Below, piece by piece: positions 26,150 to 35,018 of a stretch of 64,000 nucleotides of DNA (position 1 is its first letter; every line of letters begins with the position of its first letter). The stretch is from Methanomicrobiaceae archaeon (GTDB lineage: Archaea; Halobacteriota; Methanomicrobia; Methanomicrobiales; Methanomicrobiaceae): the NCBI GenBank assembly GCA_029762625.1, contig JARVGI010000004.1, forward strand, positions 1-64,000, written 5' to 3'. A program made the translations under genes and the position numbers. The notes beneath the pieces were generated by a model. It was given only the letters and a program-made list of their open reading frames with translations, was not told the DNA's origin and made no database searches.

Positions 26150-27631
26150 TTATGCGAATGAGTTGTCCTCGACGGTACCATCCGGGGAGCCCGCTGCAGA
26201 AATCGCATCGGCACCCTTTGCCCCCTGGTAGGTGTTTCCACTGACCCGGAACGAGTCTGCGTTCTTGACGATGACCATCGTGCCCGGGCAGTCGGTGCAG
26301 GTATTGTTCGTGAATTCGAACGATTCAAAGGATCCCCGGCCCGTCGAATCAGCGCAGTCTTCCACATTTTCGAAAGTGTTTCCGCTGATGATGTAGGCGT
26401 CCTGCTTCGAGTCCTGCCGTTTGCGGGCCCCGAAACCGTCATGGAGATAGTTCCCCTCCACCTCACAGTAGCGGGCACCGTTGTTGATCAGGTACTTGTT
26501 CGCGTAAGCGTGGGTGATCTCGTTGTTGTAGATGTACATCGATTCTGCACAGGGGTGGGCGTCGACGGTGTGGCTGACCGTGGCACTGAGGAAGTTGTCC
26601 TCGATGTAAGTGTCGCGCTGCACACCAGGGTAGGCGATGTACGACACATGCGTGATGGCATGCCGGCACCGCTCGATGTGGTTGTCGATGATCCGGGTGT
26701 ACGCGGAGGTCTGGTGGACGTCCACGCCGTAGCCGTAGCCATCCCTCTCGGACCCTTCGATGACGTTCTGCGTGATCAGGGTCTCGTAGCAGTCCATGAC
26801 CATGATGCCGCGGTTGCCGGCATTTGAGATGTGGCAGTTCTTGATGACCGAGTCAGCGGTATACCGGAGGGAGATCCCCGTGTAGCCGCCTTTGTTGTCG
26901 CCGCCAATGATCTCGATCCCGTCGATCGTCAGGGAGACCGGACGGATGAACTGCACGCAGGCATTCTTGGAGCTCGAGTAGCTGTTGATGAGCGGATCTT
27001 TGACCGTGATCGTCGAACCGCTCACCCCCTCGACCAGGTGCATCTCGCCCGTCTTCACCTTCGGATACCACCCGTCATCCCACGGGTTCCACGGCGTATC
27101 ATCGTAGATGATGATGAGATCGCCCGCTTCGAGCCCGGAAGTGCTCGCAACCGAAATCGTGCGCCCCCCCGCCTCAGGATCGGCGGCAAGGCCCACTTCG
27201 TCGAACTGTGAACCGGTTGCGGAGACGATGGTCGCGGCACCGCTCTTGAGCGTCGGATTCCCCACACCGCGAAGGGTAACCGATTTCTCGGCAAGCACCG
27301 AATCGCTGATGGTGTACGTCCCCTGCCGGATCTCGACCACGCCGCCGGCAGGCACCGCATTCACCGCAGCCTGGATGACCGCCGAAGCGCTCGATCCGGA
27401 TTCGATGACATCACCGGCAGCATTCCGGGCAACGATTTCATCACCTTCGATGGATACCGTTGCCATCGCACCTGTTGGAGAGGAGCTATTCGAAGCATCG
27501 TTCCACGCTACAGGAGCGGTAGCGTTCACTGTTTCGTTGGGAGCAACCTCTGCTGCCGCGGCACCATGGCCGAGCGCCAGAAGCGCCCCCACACATACTA
27601 TCAACAAAACCTTCGGCGTTATACGTATCAC
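26150..27631 (-). CDS. Exported parallel beta-helix protein, array member 2
   Basis: A 493-residue paralogue of the previous gene: signal peptide (VLLIVCVGALLALGHGAAAA), Thr/Asn-rich spacer, N-cap VIQAAVNAVPAGGVVEIRQG, then beta-helix coils (IISGNTFENVEDCADS; RVSGNTYQGAKG). The core is nearly identical in DNA and protein to the beta-helix half of the 924-residue neighbour, showing a recent duplication or gene conversion. As in member 1, the only in-frame GTG (27631) overlaps the ribosome site GAGGTGAT (27627-27634), and a normally spaced in-frame codon would be ATA at 27622. Probably acts at the cell surface on or in the exopolysaccharide; activity unknown. Confidence 0.8.
   Translation of the reverse strand: MIRITPKVLLIVCVGALLALGHGAAAAEVAPNETVNATAPVAWNDASNSSSPTGAMATVSIEGDEIVARNAAGDVIESGSSASAVIQAAVNAVPAGGVVEIRQGTYTISDSVLAEKSVTLRGVGNPTLKSGAATIVSATGSQFDEVGLAADPEAGGRTISVASTSGLEAGDLIIIYDDTPWNPWDDGWYPKVKTGEMHLVEGVSGSTITVKDPLINSYSSSKNACVQFIRPVSLTIDGIEIIGGDNKGGYTGISLRYTADSVIKNCHISNAGNRGIMVMDCYETLITQNVIEGSERDGYGYGVDVHQTSAYTRIIDNHIERCRHAITHVSYIAYPGVQRDTYIEDNFLSATVSHTVDAHPCAESMYIYNNEITHAYANKYLINNGARYCEVEGNYLHDGFGARKRQDSKQDAYIISGNTFENVEDCADSTGRGSFESFEFTNNTCTDCPGTMVIVKNADSFRVSGNTYQGAKGADAISAAGSPDGTVEDNSFA
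26370..27440. repeat. Direct repeat copy A (paired with 28259-29329)
   Basis: This segment and 28259-29329 align at a constant offset of 1889 bp at every point I checked (for example 26382/28271, 26702/28591, 27361/29250), with long identical runs. It covers the beta-helix core of two neighbouring genes. Recombination between the copies would fuse the two genes. Confidence 0.8.
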
Positions 27632-28038
27632 CTCGGGGGTTTCATTGACGTTGCGTTCAAGAGTATTTAAACACTACGGATAAGGATAACCCACAAGGAT
27701 AATCCAATTGGATGGACATCACCCCCATTCCAACACGGCACCCACCGACGAGGCACACGCGCCGTGTGGTGCGGGAACCACGCCCGAACAACGGGCGGCC
27801 GGACACCACCCATAGCTTCAGAGAAGAGTTATTTCACCCATTTTGGAGAGATGAACGGTAAAAATGCTTCCAACTGTGCAAAAGTGCTTCGCACATCACC
27901 GAAAAGGAAAAATGTGATGGGGGACGGAAGGTAGCCCGCGCAGCCCCGGTGCGGCCCCCCCTCCCCGCGGGATCCGGACAGGACCCCGTGAAGTTCAATG
28001 TCCTTGCTATGACACCGTTACCGGCTCATCCAATGAGA
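27632..28038. other. Intergenic region between beta-helix genes 2 and 3
   Basis: Holds the promoter of the gene at 26150 (TATA-like TGTTTAAATACTC on the minus strand, 27662-27674) and the operator at 27678-27713. The remainder to 28038 shows no supported frame. Confidence 0.55.
27678..27713. promoter_or_regulatory. Repeated GGATAA-type operator, beta-helix gene 2
   Basis: Half-sites GGATAA, GGATAACCC and GGATAATCC lie in tandem (27678-27705), followed by the palindrome ATCCAATTGGAT (27702-27713). It abuts the TATA box of the gene at 26150. The half-sites match those before genes 1 and 3 of the array. Confidence 0.6.
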
Positions 28039-30813
28039 TTATTTGAAGATGTTATTCTCAATAATCCCATTCGACGGGCTCGAGACATAGATTGCATCCG
28101 AACCCCGCGCGCCATCGTAGGTATTTCCACTCACACGGAATGATGCTGCGTTCTTGATGATGACCATGTAGTCGGGGCTGTTTTTACATACGTTGTCCGT
28201 GAATTCCATGTACTTGAAGGTTCCACGGTCGGTCGAATCAGCGCAGTCATTCACATTCACGAAGGTGTTCCCGCTGATGATGTAGGTGTCCTGCTTCGAG
28301 TCCTGCCGTTTGCGGCATCCATACCCATCATGGAGATAGTTCCCTATCACCTCGCAATTACGGGCACCGTTGTTGATCAGGTACTTGTTCTTGTAGGCGT
28401 GGGTGATCTCGTTGTTGTAGATGTACATCGACTCGGTGCACGGGTGTGCATCGACCACGTGGCTGACCGTGGCACTGAGGAAGTTGTCCTCGATGTAGGT
28501 GTCACGCTGCACGCCCGGATAGGCGATGTACGACACATGCGTGATGGCATGCCGGCACCGCTCGATGTGGTTGTCGATGATCCGGGTATACGCGGAGGTC
28601 TGGTGGACGTCCACGCCGTAGCCGTAGCCATCCCTCTCGGACCCTTCGATGACGTTCTTCGTGATCAGGGTCTCGTAGCAGTCCATGACCATGATGCCGC
28701 GGTTGCCGGCATTTGTGATGTGGCAGTTCTTGATGACCGAGTCAGCGGTATACCGCATGTTGATGCCCGTGTAGCTGCCTTTGTTGTTGGCGCCCAGGAT
28801 GCTGATCCCGTCGACGGTCAGGGAAATCGGCCGGACGAATTGCACGCGGGCATTCTTGGAGCTCGAGTAGCTGTTGATGAGCGGGTCTTCGATCGCGATC
28901 GTCGTGCCGCTCACGCTCGTGACACGGTGCATCTCACCGGTCTTGACATCGGGATACCACCCGCCGTCCCACGGGTTCCACGGCGTGTCATCGTAGATGA
29001 TGATGAGATCGCCCGCTTTCAGGCCGGACGTGCTCGCAACCGAAATCGACTGCGTCCCCGCGCTCGGGTTGGCGGCGAGCCTCACTTCGGCGTACTGCGA
29101 ACCGGTTGCGGAGATGATGGTCGTAGCCCCGCTCTTGAGCGTCGGGTTGCCGACACCGCGGAGAGTGACCGATTTCGAGGTCCGGATGTAATCGCTGATG
29201 GTGTAGGTCCCCTGGTGGATCTCGACCACGCCGCCGGCGGGCACCGCATTCACCGCAGCCTGGATGACCGCCGAAGCGCTCGATCCGGACTGGATGACGT
29301 TTCCGGCTGCATCACGGGCGACAATGCTGCCGCCTTCGATGCGCACGATCGCATCAGCGACCGAAGGGTCGGGTGTCGGGGCCGGAGCGGGCGCGAGATC
29401 GGCATCCAGTGCCCAGTTCACCGTGCTACGGAAGAGCTCCCATCCATTCTCGTTGAGCATGGCTGCCGATGCATCCGCAAGGAAAAAGCCGACACGTTTT
29501 GCAGGCGCGTGCATGCCCACCATTGCGGCACCCTCTTCGTAGGCGAAGATCACGGATTTCGATGCGTCAGAGGGGTCGTATGCCACGTTCACGCTGCTGT
29601 CCGACGGTTTGCCGTAAGAGAACAGATCGTCACCGGTATAGACCGGCACGGTACCGCTCAGGCCCGCGGCGAGCGCATGGTCCGCTGCCGAAATGGCAAG
29701 ACCGGTTTTCCCCGCCACGGCACCATAATCGGTGCTCGAGACAGTCCCCGTCATCTTCATGTGGTCGAAGATGAAGGATTCGTGCGTGATGAAGGGCACC
29801 GCACAGTCCCGGTACTTTGCCCCGACCTTGGACGAGGCAACCGTCGACGAGACGTAGATCAGGTCCATGCCCTCCGCATCCGCGGTGGCGCACACATCGT
29901 CGTCCACGACAGTGACCGTCAGCCCGAGGCGCTCGAGATAATTCACGATCTGCCGATCCCCGGTTCCGAGATAGGTGCTGCTGCCCGCAACGAACAGGAC
30001 ATCCTTCGGCTCGGGCGTGGGCTCGGGCGTCGGTGCCGGCGTCGGGTCAGGCGTGGGCTCGGGCGTCGGTGCCGGTGCGGCCGATCCGCCGTCCAGCGCC
30101 CACGTCACCGACGCGTCGAAGAGCTGCCATCCGTCGCCGGTCAGCGAGGTCGCATCGGCGTCGGTCAGGAAGAAGCCGACACGCGATGCAGGCGCAGCCA
30201 TCCCCACCATGCCGGCGCCCTCTTCGTAGGCGAAGAGCACGCACTGGCCGGCGTCAGCAGGGTTGCAGGCGACCCTGATACTCGCATCGCCCGGGGTGCC
30301 GAACGAGAACAGCCCGGAGGAGCTGTATACCGTGACATCGCCGCTCAGGCCGGCCGCAAGCGGGTGGCCTTCCGCAGCGATGCCAACACGGCTCGCACCG
30401 GAGTACGCACCGTAGTCGGTATTGAGCACAGCACCGGTCATTTTCATGTCGTTGAAGATGAACGACTCGTGCGTGATGAAGGGCACCGCACAGTCCCGGT
30501 ACTTTGCACCGACCTTGGACGAGGCAACCGTCGACGACACGTAGATCAGGTCCATGCCCTCCGCATCCGCAGTGGCGCATGCATCGTCGTCCACGACCGT
30601 CACCGCAAGGCCCATGCCCTCAAGCCGCGCCTTGATCGCCGTGTCTGCACCGTTCAGGGCCGTGCTGCCCGCAACGAACAGCACCTCTCCCGACAATGAA
30701 GCCGGTGGTGAAGAAGCCGTTTCGTGGGAAGACGCTGCAGCGACTGCTGCGACCTGGCTCAAAACCAGGAGCGCCCCCAGAGTCAGTATCCAGAATATGT
30801 TCGGTTTTATCAT
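28039..30813 (-). CDS. Large exported protein: two ThuA/GATase-like domains plus parallel beta-helix, array member 3
   Basis: A 924-residue secreted protein. After the signal peptide come two copies of a domain of about 210 residues (about 40-250 and 270-480), each starting like VLFVAGST and containing VTVVDDDACATADAEGMD, DLIYVSSTVASSKVGAKYRD, ESFIF and RVGFFL. These look like class I glutamine-amidotransferase/ThuA-like folds seen in secreted bacterial multidomain proteins. The copies are joined by a Pro-Thr-Glu linker of PTPEP type. The C-terminal 440 residues are the beta-helix shared with the neighbouring genes. ATG 30813 follows GAGGTGAT at normal spacing, unlike members 1 and 2. Function not known; polysaccharide binding or processing is a reasonable guess. 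Confidence 0.8.
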   Translation of the reverse strand: MIKPNIFWILTLGALLVLSQVAAVAAASSHETASSPPASLSGEVLFVAGSTALNGADTAIKARLEGMGLAVTVVDDDACATADAEGMDLIYVSSTVASSKVGAKYRDCAVPFITHESFIFNDMKMTGAVLNTDYGAYSGASRVGIAAEGHPLAAGLSGDVTVYSSSGLFSFGTPGDASIRVACNPADAGQCVLFAYEEGAGMVGMAAPASRVGFFLTDADATSLTGDGWQLFDASVTWALDGGSAAPAPTPEPTPDPTPAPTPEPTPEPKDVLFVAGSSTYLGTGDRQIVNYLERLGLTVTVVDDDVCATADAEGMDLIYVSSTVASSKVGAKYRDCAVPFITHESFIFDHMKMTGTVSSTDYGAVAGKTGLAISAADHALAAGLSGTVPVYTGDDLFSYGKPSDSSVNVAYDPSDASKSVIFAYEEGAAMVGMHAPAKRVGFFLADASAAMLNENGWELFRSTVNWALDADLAPAPAPTPDPSVADAIVRIEGGSIVARDAAGNVIQSGSSASAVIQAAVNAVPAGGVVEIHQGTYTISDYIRTSKSVTLRGVGNPTLKSGATTIISATGSQYAEVRLAANPSAGTQSISVASTSGLKAGDLIIIYDDTPWNPWDGGWYPDVKTGEMHRVTSVSGTTIAIEDPLINSYSSSKNARVQFVRPISLTVDGISILGANNKGSYTGINMRYTADSVIKNCHITNAGNRGIMVMDCYETLITKNVIEGSERDGYGYGVDVHQTSAYTRIIDNHIERCRHAITHVSYIAYPGVQRDTYIEDNFLSATVSHVVDAHPCTESMYIYNNEITHAYKNKYLINNGARNCEVIGNYLHDGYGCRKRQDSKQDTYIISGNTFVNVNDCADSTDRGTFKYMEFTDNVCKNSPDYMVIIKNAASFRVSGNTYDGARGSDAIYVSSPSNGIIENNIFK
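28259..29329. repeat. Direct repeat copy B (paired with 26370-27440)
   Basis: Second copy of the beta-helix core repeat, offset 1889 bp from copy A and without net insertions or deletions at the points compared. Differences are mainly single substitutions. Confidence 0.8.
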
Positions 30814-31299
30814 GCATCACCTCAAGGGCTTACCAGAACGTTTCTGGATGGATGTATAAATAGTTTCCTAAATGTGATAATCCATGGGGATTATCCATAT
30901 GGTTTATCGTATAAGGTGCGCACCAGGTGCGCAGCCGGGATGTGTGAAGTTTCAAAAACCGCGCATAATGGATATTTTCCAGAAAAAGAATTATTCCTCA
31001 CCCTATATGAAAGTATTCCCGGGAGGGGCTCCCCCGCAGATTTCGGGGAATGAGGGATATGTTTATCAGCCCGAAAAGAGAAAAATCCCCATACCATTAT
31101 ATAAGATATTATGGCGGCAAATAGAGAGAAAAACCCGAATTGTAAATATTCAGAAAGGCATATTTATCTACCTGAATGCATTTGCGGCGGCCCTGCCCGC
31201 CGGGTGCGGGGATGATCAGACCATCGCGTAACCACCATCCAGCGAGGCCGCAGAAGGGGATGGCCCCCGGGGCAGGGTGCCGGGGAACCCACCTGATTA
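30814..31299. other. Intergenic region between beta-helix genes 3 and 4
   Basis: Contains the ribosome site, TATA box (about 30855-30862 on the minus strand) and operator (30876-30908) of gene 3. From 30910 to 31299 there is moderately AT-rich sequence with short unsupported frames only. Confidence 0.55.
30876..30908. promoter_or_regulatory. Double inverted-repeat operator, beta-helix gene 3
   Basis: GATAATCC-ATGG-GGATTATC (30876-30895) is a perfect inverted repeat, and the overlapping GGATTATCCATATGGTTTATC (30888-30908) is a near palindrome. The string CCATATGG(G/T)TTATC is shared exactly with the operator at 25804. It sits about 14 bp upstream of the TATA box. Confidence 0.65.
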
Positions 31300-33261
31300 T
31301 CAGGACGATATCTTGTTGTTTTCCACGAGAGTGTTCTTCCCGACCGTGTGGATGGTGCCCAGCACACCCTCACCCCGGAATAGATTATTCCTGATAATAT
31401 TGTTGTTGGATGCACCCACCTCGGTGATCCAGTACGCCGATTCGAGTGTGGCATCATCGTAGCAGCGATTGTTTTCGACGAGAATATTCAGGCTGTTGTT
31501 TAAGCAGATCGGAACGTTTTCCGCGCTGCCGTCACCGCCCCGGTTTGCATTTGTGCACACATTGTCGAGAATTTTGACCGCGGTGCTGTCCACGAGCTTG
31601 ATCCCGTATGTGTAGCTGTTATCGAGGGTATTGCGTTCAATCAGCCCCTGTTTCGCCCCTTCAACATAGATTGCCCCGTCGTTGCTCGCCCCTTCGCAGG
31701 TATTTCCCGTAATCACAATTTCCGCGGCATTGAAGGTTTTGACCATGTGATGCTGGACGTTGGTGCAGGTATTATCAATGAATTCAAGGTACGTGATGGT
31801 GCCCGTATTCCCCGTATTCACACAGCTGGCGACATCATCGAACGTATTCCCGGAGATGAGAAACGTACATCCCTCCACCGCACCGCGCTTGACGATCCCG
31901 TTCGCGCCCGAAAACGTGTTGTCCCGGATCACCGTCAGTTTGGCACCGCTATTGACAAGGCTGTAGCGCGGGTTGGTATTGAGCAGCTCGTTTCGTTCGA
32001 TATACATGGACTCCGCACAGGGGTGGGCATCGACGGTGTGGCTGATCGAGCCCCGGAGGTAGTTGTCCTCGATATGCGTTTCCCGGGGAACGCCCGGCGT
32101 GGCGGGCAATGCCCCATGGGTGATGGTGTGGCGGCAGAGGTCGATTTCGTTGTTCCGGATCCATGTGTATGCCGACGAAGAGTGGATACAGACCCCGTAT
32201 CCATAGCCGGCCCGCTCGCAGCCCCGGATCTGGTTGTTTTCCACGACGGTCCCGAAGCAATCGCGGATGTATATCGCCCTCATGCCGGTATTTTCAATGA
32301 TACAATTCCTGATGACAGAATCCTCCGCATACCCGATACTTATCCCCGAATAATCACCGGTATTGTCAGGTGCGGTGAGCGCGATCCCCTCGATCATCAC
32401 GGTGATGGGGATGATGTGCTGGACGGCGCCGTTCTTCGAGCTGGAATAGCTGTTGACGAGAGGGTCATCCAGGATTATGGTATTGCCGTTCACGTTCAGC
32501 ACACGGTGCAGTTCGCCCGTCTTCATCCTCTGGTATCCGCCGGCATCATTCGGGTTCCAGATCGTGTCGTCATAGATGAGGACGAGGTCGCCGGGTGAAA
32601 TCCCCGATGCACCCCCCACGGTGATGCGCGTGTCTCCCGCGTTCGGGTCTCCACCCAATCTGTAGGTCGTTGGATTGGGGCCACAAAAGGAGAAGGCGCT
32701 CGCCTTCACGGTGCTCTCCAGCGCGGGCATGCCGACGCCCCGTATGGTCACCGATTTTCTCGACGAGATTTTCGAAGTGATCGCGTACGTGCCCTGCTGG
32801 ATTTCCACCACGCCGCCATCAGGGGCGGTGTCGACCGCAGTCTGTATCACCGAGGCATCATCGGTTCCCGCCTTGCCCGATTGAATCAGATCGCCTGCGG
32901 CATTCCGTGCAGAAACTTCGCCGTTCTCAATCGACACGATGACGCTCGCCGGAGGGGCGGGCGTTGTCGTCGGCGCAGGCGAGGTCGGCGGGGTGGGCCG
33001 CGGGGTCTCCTCCCCCGGCACTTCCTCGGGCGGGACGAATACCTGGATGATTTTTTTCATGAGTGGATGTTCCTTCAATTTCGAAATGATCCCGAATGGA
33101 TCGAGGATGGAACCGGATCCGGCAGCGCCGCCGTCGTCCGGCGCGGCTGGTGCAGCGGCCGGAGAGCCGGCAGACCACAGGACGCCGAGTATCATCAGCG
33201 ATATGGCGACGATGACCACCGAAAGCAGAATGAACGTTACCACTGGATCGTTTCTCTTCAC
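31300..33261 (-). CDS. Membrane-anchored parallel beta-helix protein, array member 4
   Basis: A protein of about 653 residues. Instead of a cleavable signal it has an N-terminal anchor (VTFILLSVVIVAISLMILGVLW), then an Ala/Pro-rich segment and a Pro/Thr linker, then the beta-helix N-cap (VIQTAVDTAPDGGVVEIQQG) and coils extended beyond the other members by about 120 residues (IVITGNTCEGASND; ILVENNRCYDD). It is the most divergent of the four paralogues and lacks the shared operator. GTG 33261 lies 11 nt after GAGGAG and gives a normal KRND-hydrophobic start; TTG 33297 is in frame upstream. It is probably displayed on the cell surface. Confidence 0.75.
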   Translation of the reverse strand: MKRNDPVVTFILLSVVIVAISLMILGVLWSAGSPAAAPAAPDDGGAAGSGSILDPFGIISKLKEHPLMKKIIQVFVPPEEVPGEETPRPTPPTSPAPTTTPAPPASVIVSIENGEVSARNAAGDLIQSGKAGTDDASVIQTAVDTAPDGGVVEIQQGTYAITSKISSRKSVTIRGVGMPALESTVKASAFSFCGPNPTTYRLGGDPNAGDTRITVGGASGISPGDLVLIYDDTIWNPNDAGGYQRMKTGELHRVLNVNGNTIILDDPLVNSYSSSKNGAVQHIIPITVMIEGIALTAPDNTGDYSGISIGYAEDSVIRNCIIENTGMRAIYIRDCFGTVVENNQIRGCERAGYGYGVCIHSSSAYTWIRNNEIDLCRHTITHGALPATPGVPRETHIEDNYLRGSISHTVDAHPCAESMYIERNELLNTNPRYSLVNSGAKLTVIRDNTFSGANGIVKRGAVEGCTFLISGNTFDDVASCVNTGNTGTITYLEFIDNTCTNVQHHMVKTFNAAEIVITGNTCEGASNDGAIYVEGAKQGLIERNTLDNSYTYGIKLVDSTAVKILDNVCTNANRGGDGSAENVPICLNNSLNILVENNRCYDDATLESAYWITEVGASNNNIIRNNLFRGEGVLGTIHTVGKNTLVENNKISS

Positions 33262-33297
33262 GATTAATTCGACTCCTCGGGCATGTCTGCTAACCAA

Positions 33298-33787
33298 TGA
33301 GTGATATTTTATATTATTTATATTTTTATATATCTGGTGAAAATATTATCGCTGGAATTTCTGCCGCAGGGGCACCATATACCTCGAACGCTCAAAAGAA
33401 TCACGGGGTATGGAGATGGACGGTCCATATTCCACCACCACGCAGTGTACGGAGGATTGGCGCCATATAAACCCCGAACAGGGAAAATACGTAGGATCAG
33501 AAGGCATTCTCCCCCGGAACCGGATGCCCACCCTGCGTGTATACACTATGGTATAGCGATGAACCGGGAGAACATTGCACCATACGCCTCGTTTCGGCCA
33601 ACTGCAGTCTGGTTGCGGTCGAGAACCGCAAAGATTGCGCACTCCGGGAATGATTCGAGTCATATCGATGAATAGTACATCCGGTCGGGAGACAGCAAGA
33701 AAAATAAATACAATTATATAATATATACAATATCGTTGATACGGCACGCGCATCACCCGACCAGTGACCTGCCCGTTGTGATACACC
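33298..33787. other. Divergent intergenic region between beta-helix gene 4 and a glycosyltransferase
   Basis: AT-rich promoter blocks lie at both edges: about 33303-33340 (minus-strand gene) and about 33700-33732 (plus-strand gene, TATATAATATATAC). The GC-richer centre has unsupported short frames only. Confidence 0.5.
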
Positions 33788-35005
33788 ATGGATCCCGAGT
33801 GTGACATTTCCGTCGTGAGAATAGCCGTCGATTACTACCCTTTCAAGGGCGGCAGTAATATTCATACCAGAGACCTGGCGGAAAAAATCCATCCGCGCCT
33901 TCGCAGGCAGGTCATTATCGCTCACGATTACGGGGAGATGTGCAGGGACTTCGACGCGCAGTACCATATCCCCATCATCAGGGTGCAGGCGGGGAATCTG
34001 CAAAAAAAATATGGCATTCCGGTATTTCCCCTCAATAATCTCATCTACATGATACGGGTCGCCGGTGTGATGAAAAACCTCGATGACATCGATCTCATCC
34101 ACGCCCACAATATCAGCAATATCGGCTTTAGCTGGTTTATTGGAAAAATGCTCGGCATACCCGTGATAGGGATGATGCATGGCACCGCAGAGGCGAACTC
34201 CAGGATATCGGGGGTCTACGAGAGCATCATGGCAACGCTGTTCAAACCTGCATTCGCGCTCATTCTCGATGACGGATCGGTCGCGCCTGAAAAATACCGG
34301 CGATTGTGGGGAGACAGGATTACCGTGGTGCACCACGCGATTGACACGGACATGTACGCACCCGCAGAAAAATCGCCTTCCCTGCTCGAGGACCTTGGCA
34401 TTGCCCGTTCGGATTTCGTGGCGCTCTCGACCAGTTCATTCCTCCCGGTAAAAAATGTCGACTGCACCATCGATGCATTCGCCTCTTTTCTCGCAACCAC
34501 CGGCAGAGAGGATGCCCACCTGATTCTCGCCGGCGATGGACGGGACCGCGAGGCCATCGAGGCGCAGGCCAGCGAGAGGGGGATCGAGGATGCCGTCCGA
34601 TTCGTGGGCTATCAACCCCCTGAAAAATTGCTGGAGTACCTCTCGATTTCGGATGTGATCATCGGATCAAGCCTGTACAGCAACATGAACCGGTCCATAC
34701 AGGAGGCAATGGCGTGTGCGATCCCCCCCGTTGTATTTGATAGCGGCGGCACGGGAAGTGTCGTCAGGCATCGTGAAAACGGCATCCTCGTGGAACCGGG
34801 CAATGTCGAGGCATTCGCCGAAGCACTCTCCCTGCTGTACAGGGATCCGGCATTGCGGAAGAAATTCGGGAAGAAGGCGCGGGCCACCATTCTGGAGGAC
34901 AGGAACTGGGATACGCGCATCCGGCAGGAGCTGGCAGTCTACAGAAAATGCATGGAGATGCATCGGTCGGAGAGGTCCGGGCGCGTGAGGGCCCGCAGAA
35001 CGTGA
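33788..35005 (+). CDS. GT4-family glycosyltransferase
   Basis: GT-B fold glycosyltransferase of 405 residues with both halves typical: acceptor side DYYPFKGGSNIHTRDLAEKI and IDLIHAHN; donor side FLPVKNVDCTIDAF, LILAGDGRDREAIE, VRFVGYQPPEKLLEYL and the E-x7-E equivalent SIQEAMACAIPPVVFDSGG. It is a retaining enzyme expected to add one sugar to a lipid-linked oligosaccharide on the cytoplasmic side. ATG 33788 lies about 60 bp after a TATA-like stretch. The flippase gene follows after 13 nt, so the two are probably co-transcribed and work in one export pathway. Confidence 0.88.
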   Translation: MDPECDISVVRIAVDYYPFKGGSNIHTRDLAEKIHPRLRRQVIIAHDYGEMCRDFDAQYHIPIIRVQAGNLQKKYGIPVFPLNNLIYMIRVAGVMKNLDDIDLIHAHNISNIGFSWFIGKMLGIPVIGMMHGTAEANSRISGVYESIMATLFKPAFALILDDGSVAPEKYRRLWGDRITVVHHAIDTDMYAPAEKSPSLLEDLGIARSDFVALSTSSFLPVKNVDCTIDAFASFLATTGREDAHLILAGDGRDREAIEAQASERGIEDAVRFVGYQPPEKLLEYLSISDVIIGSSLYSNMNRSIQEAMACAIPPVVFDSGGTGSVVRHRENGILVEPGNVEAFAEALSLLYRDPALRKKFGKKARATILEDRNWDTRIRQELAVYRKCMEMHRSERSGRVRARRT

Positions 35006-35018
35006 GAGGAGGGAAGGC

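Noticed and set aside
28330-30699. A 789-codon open frame on the plus strand
   Set aside because: Antisense to the GATase-like/beta-helix gene; repetitive Asp/Val/Arg/His-rich composition follows from the repeats on the coding strand. No ribosome site or homology pattern.
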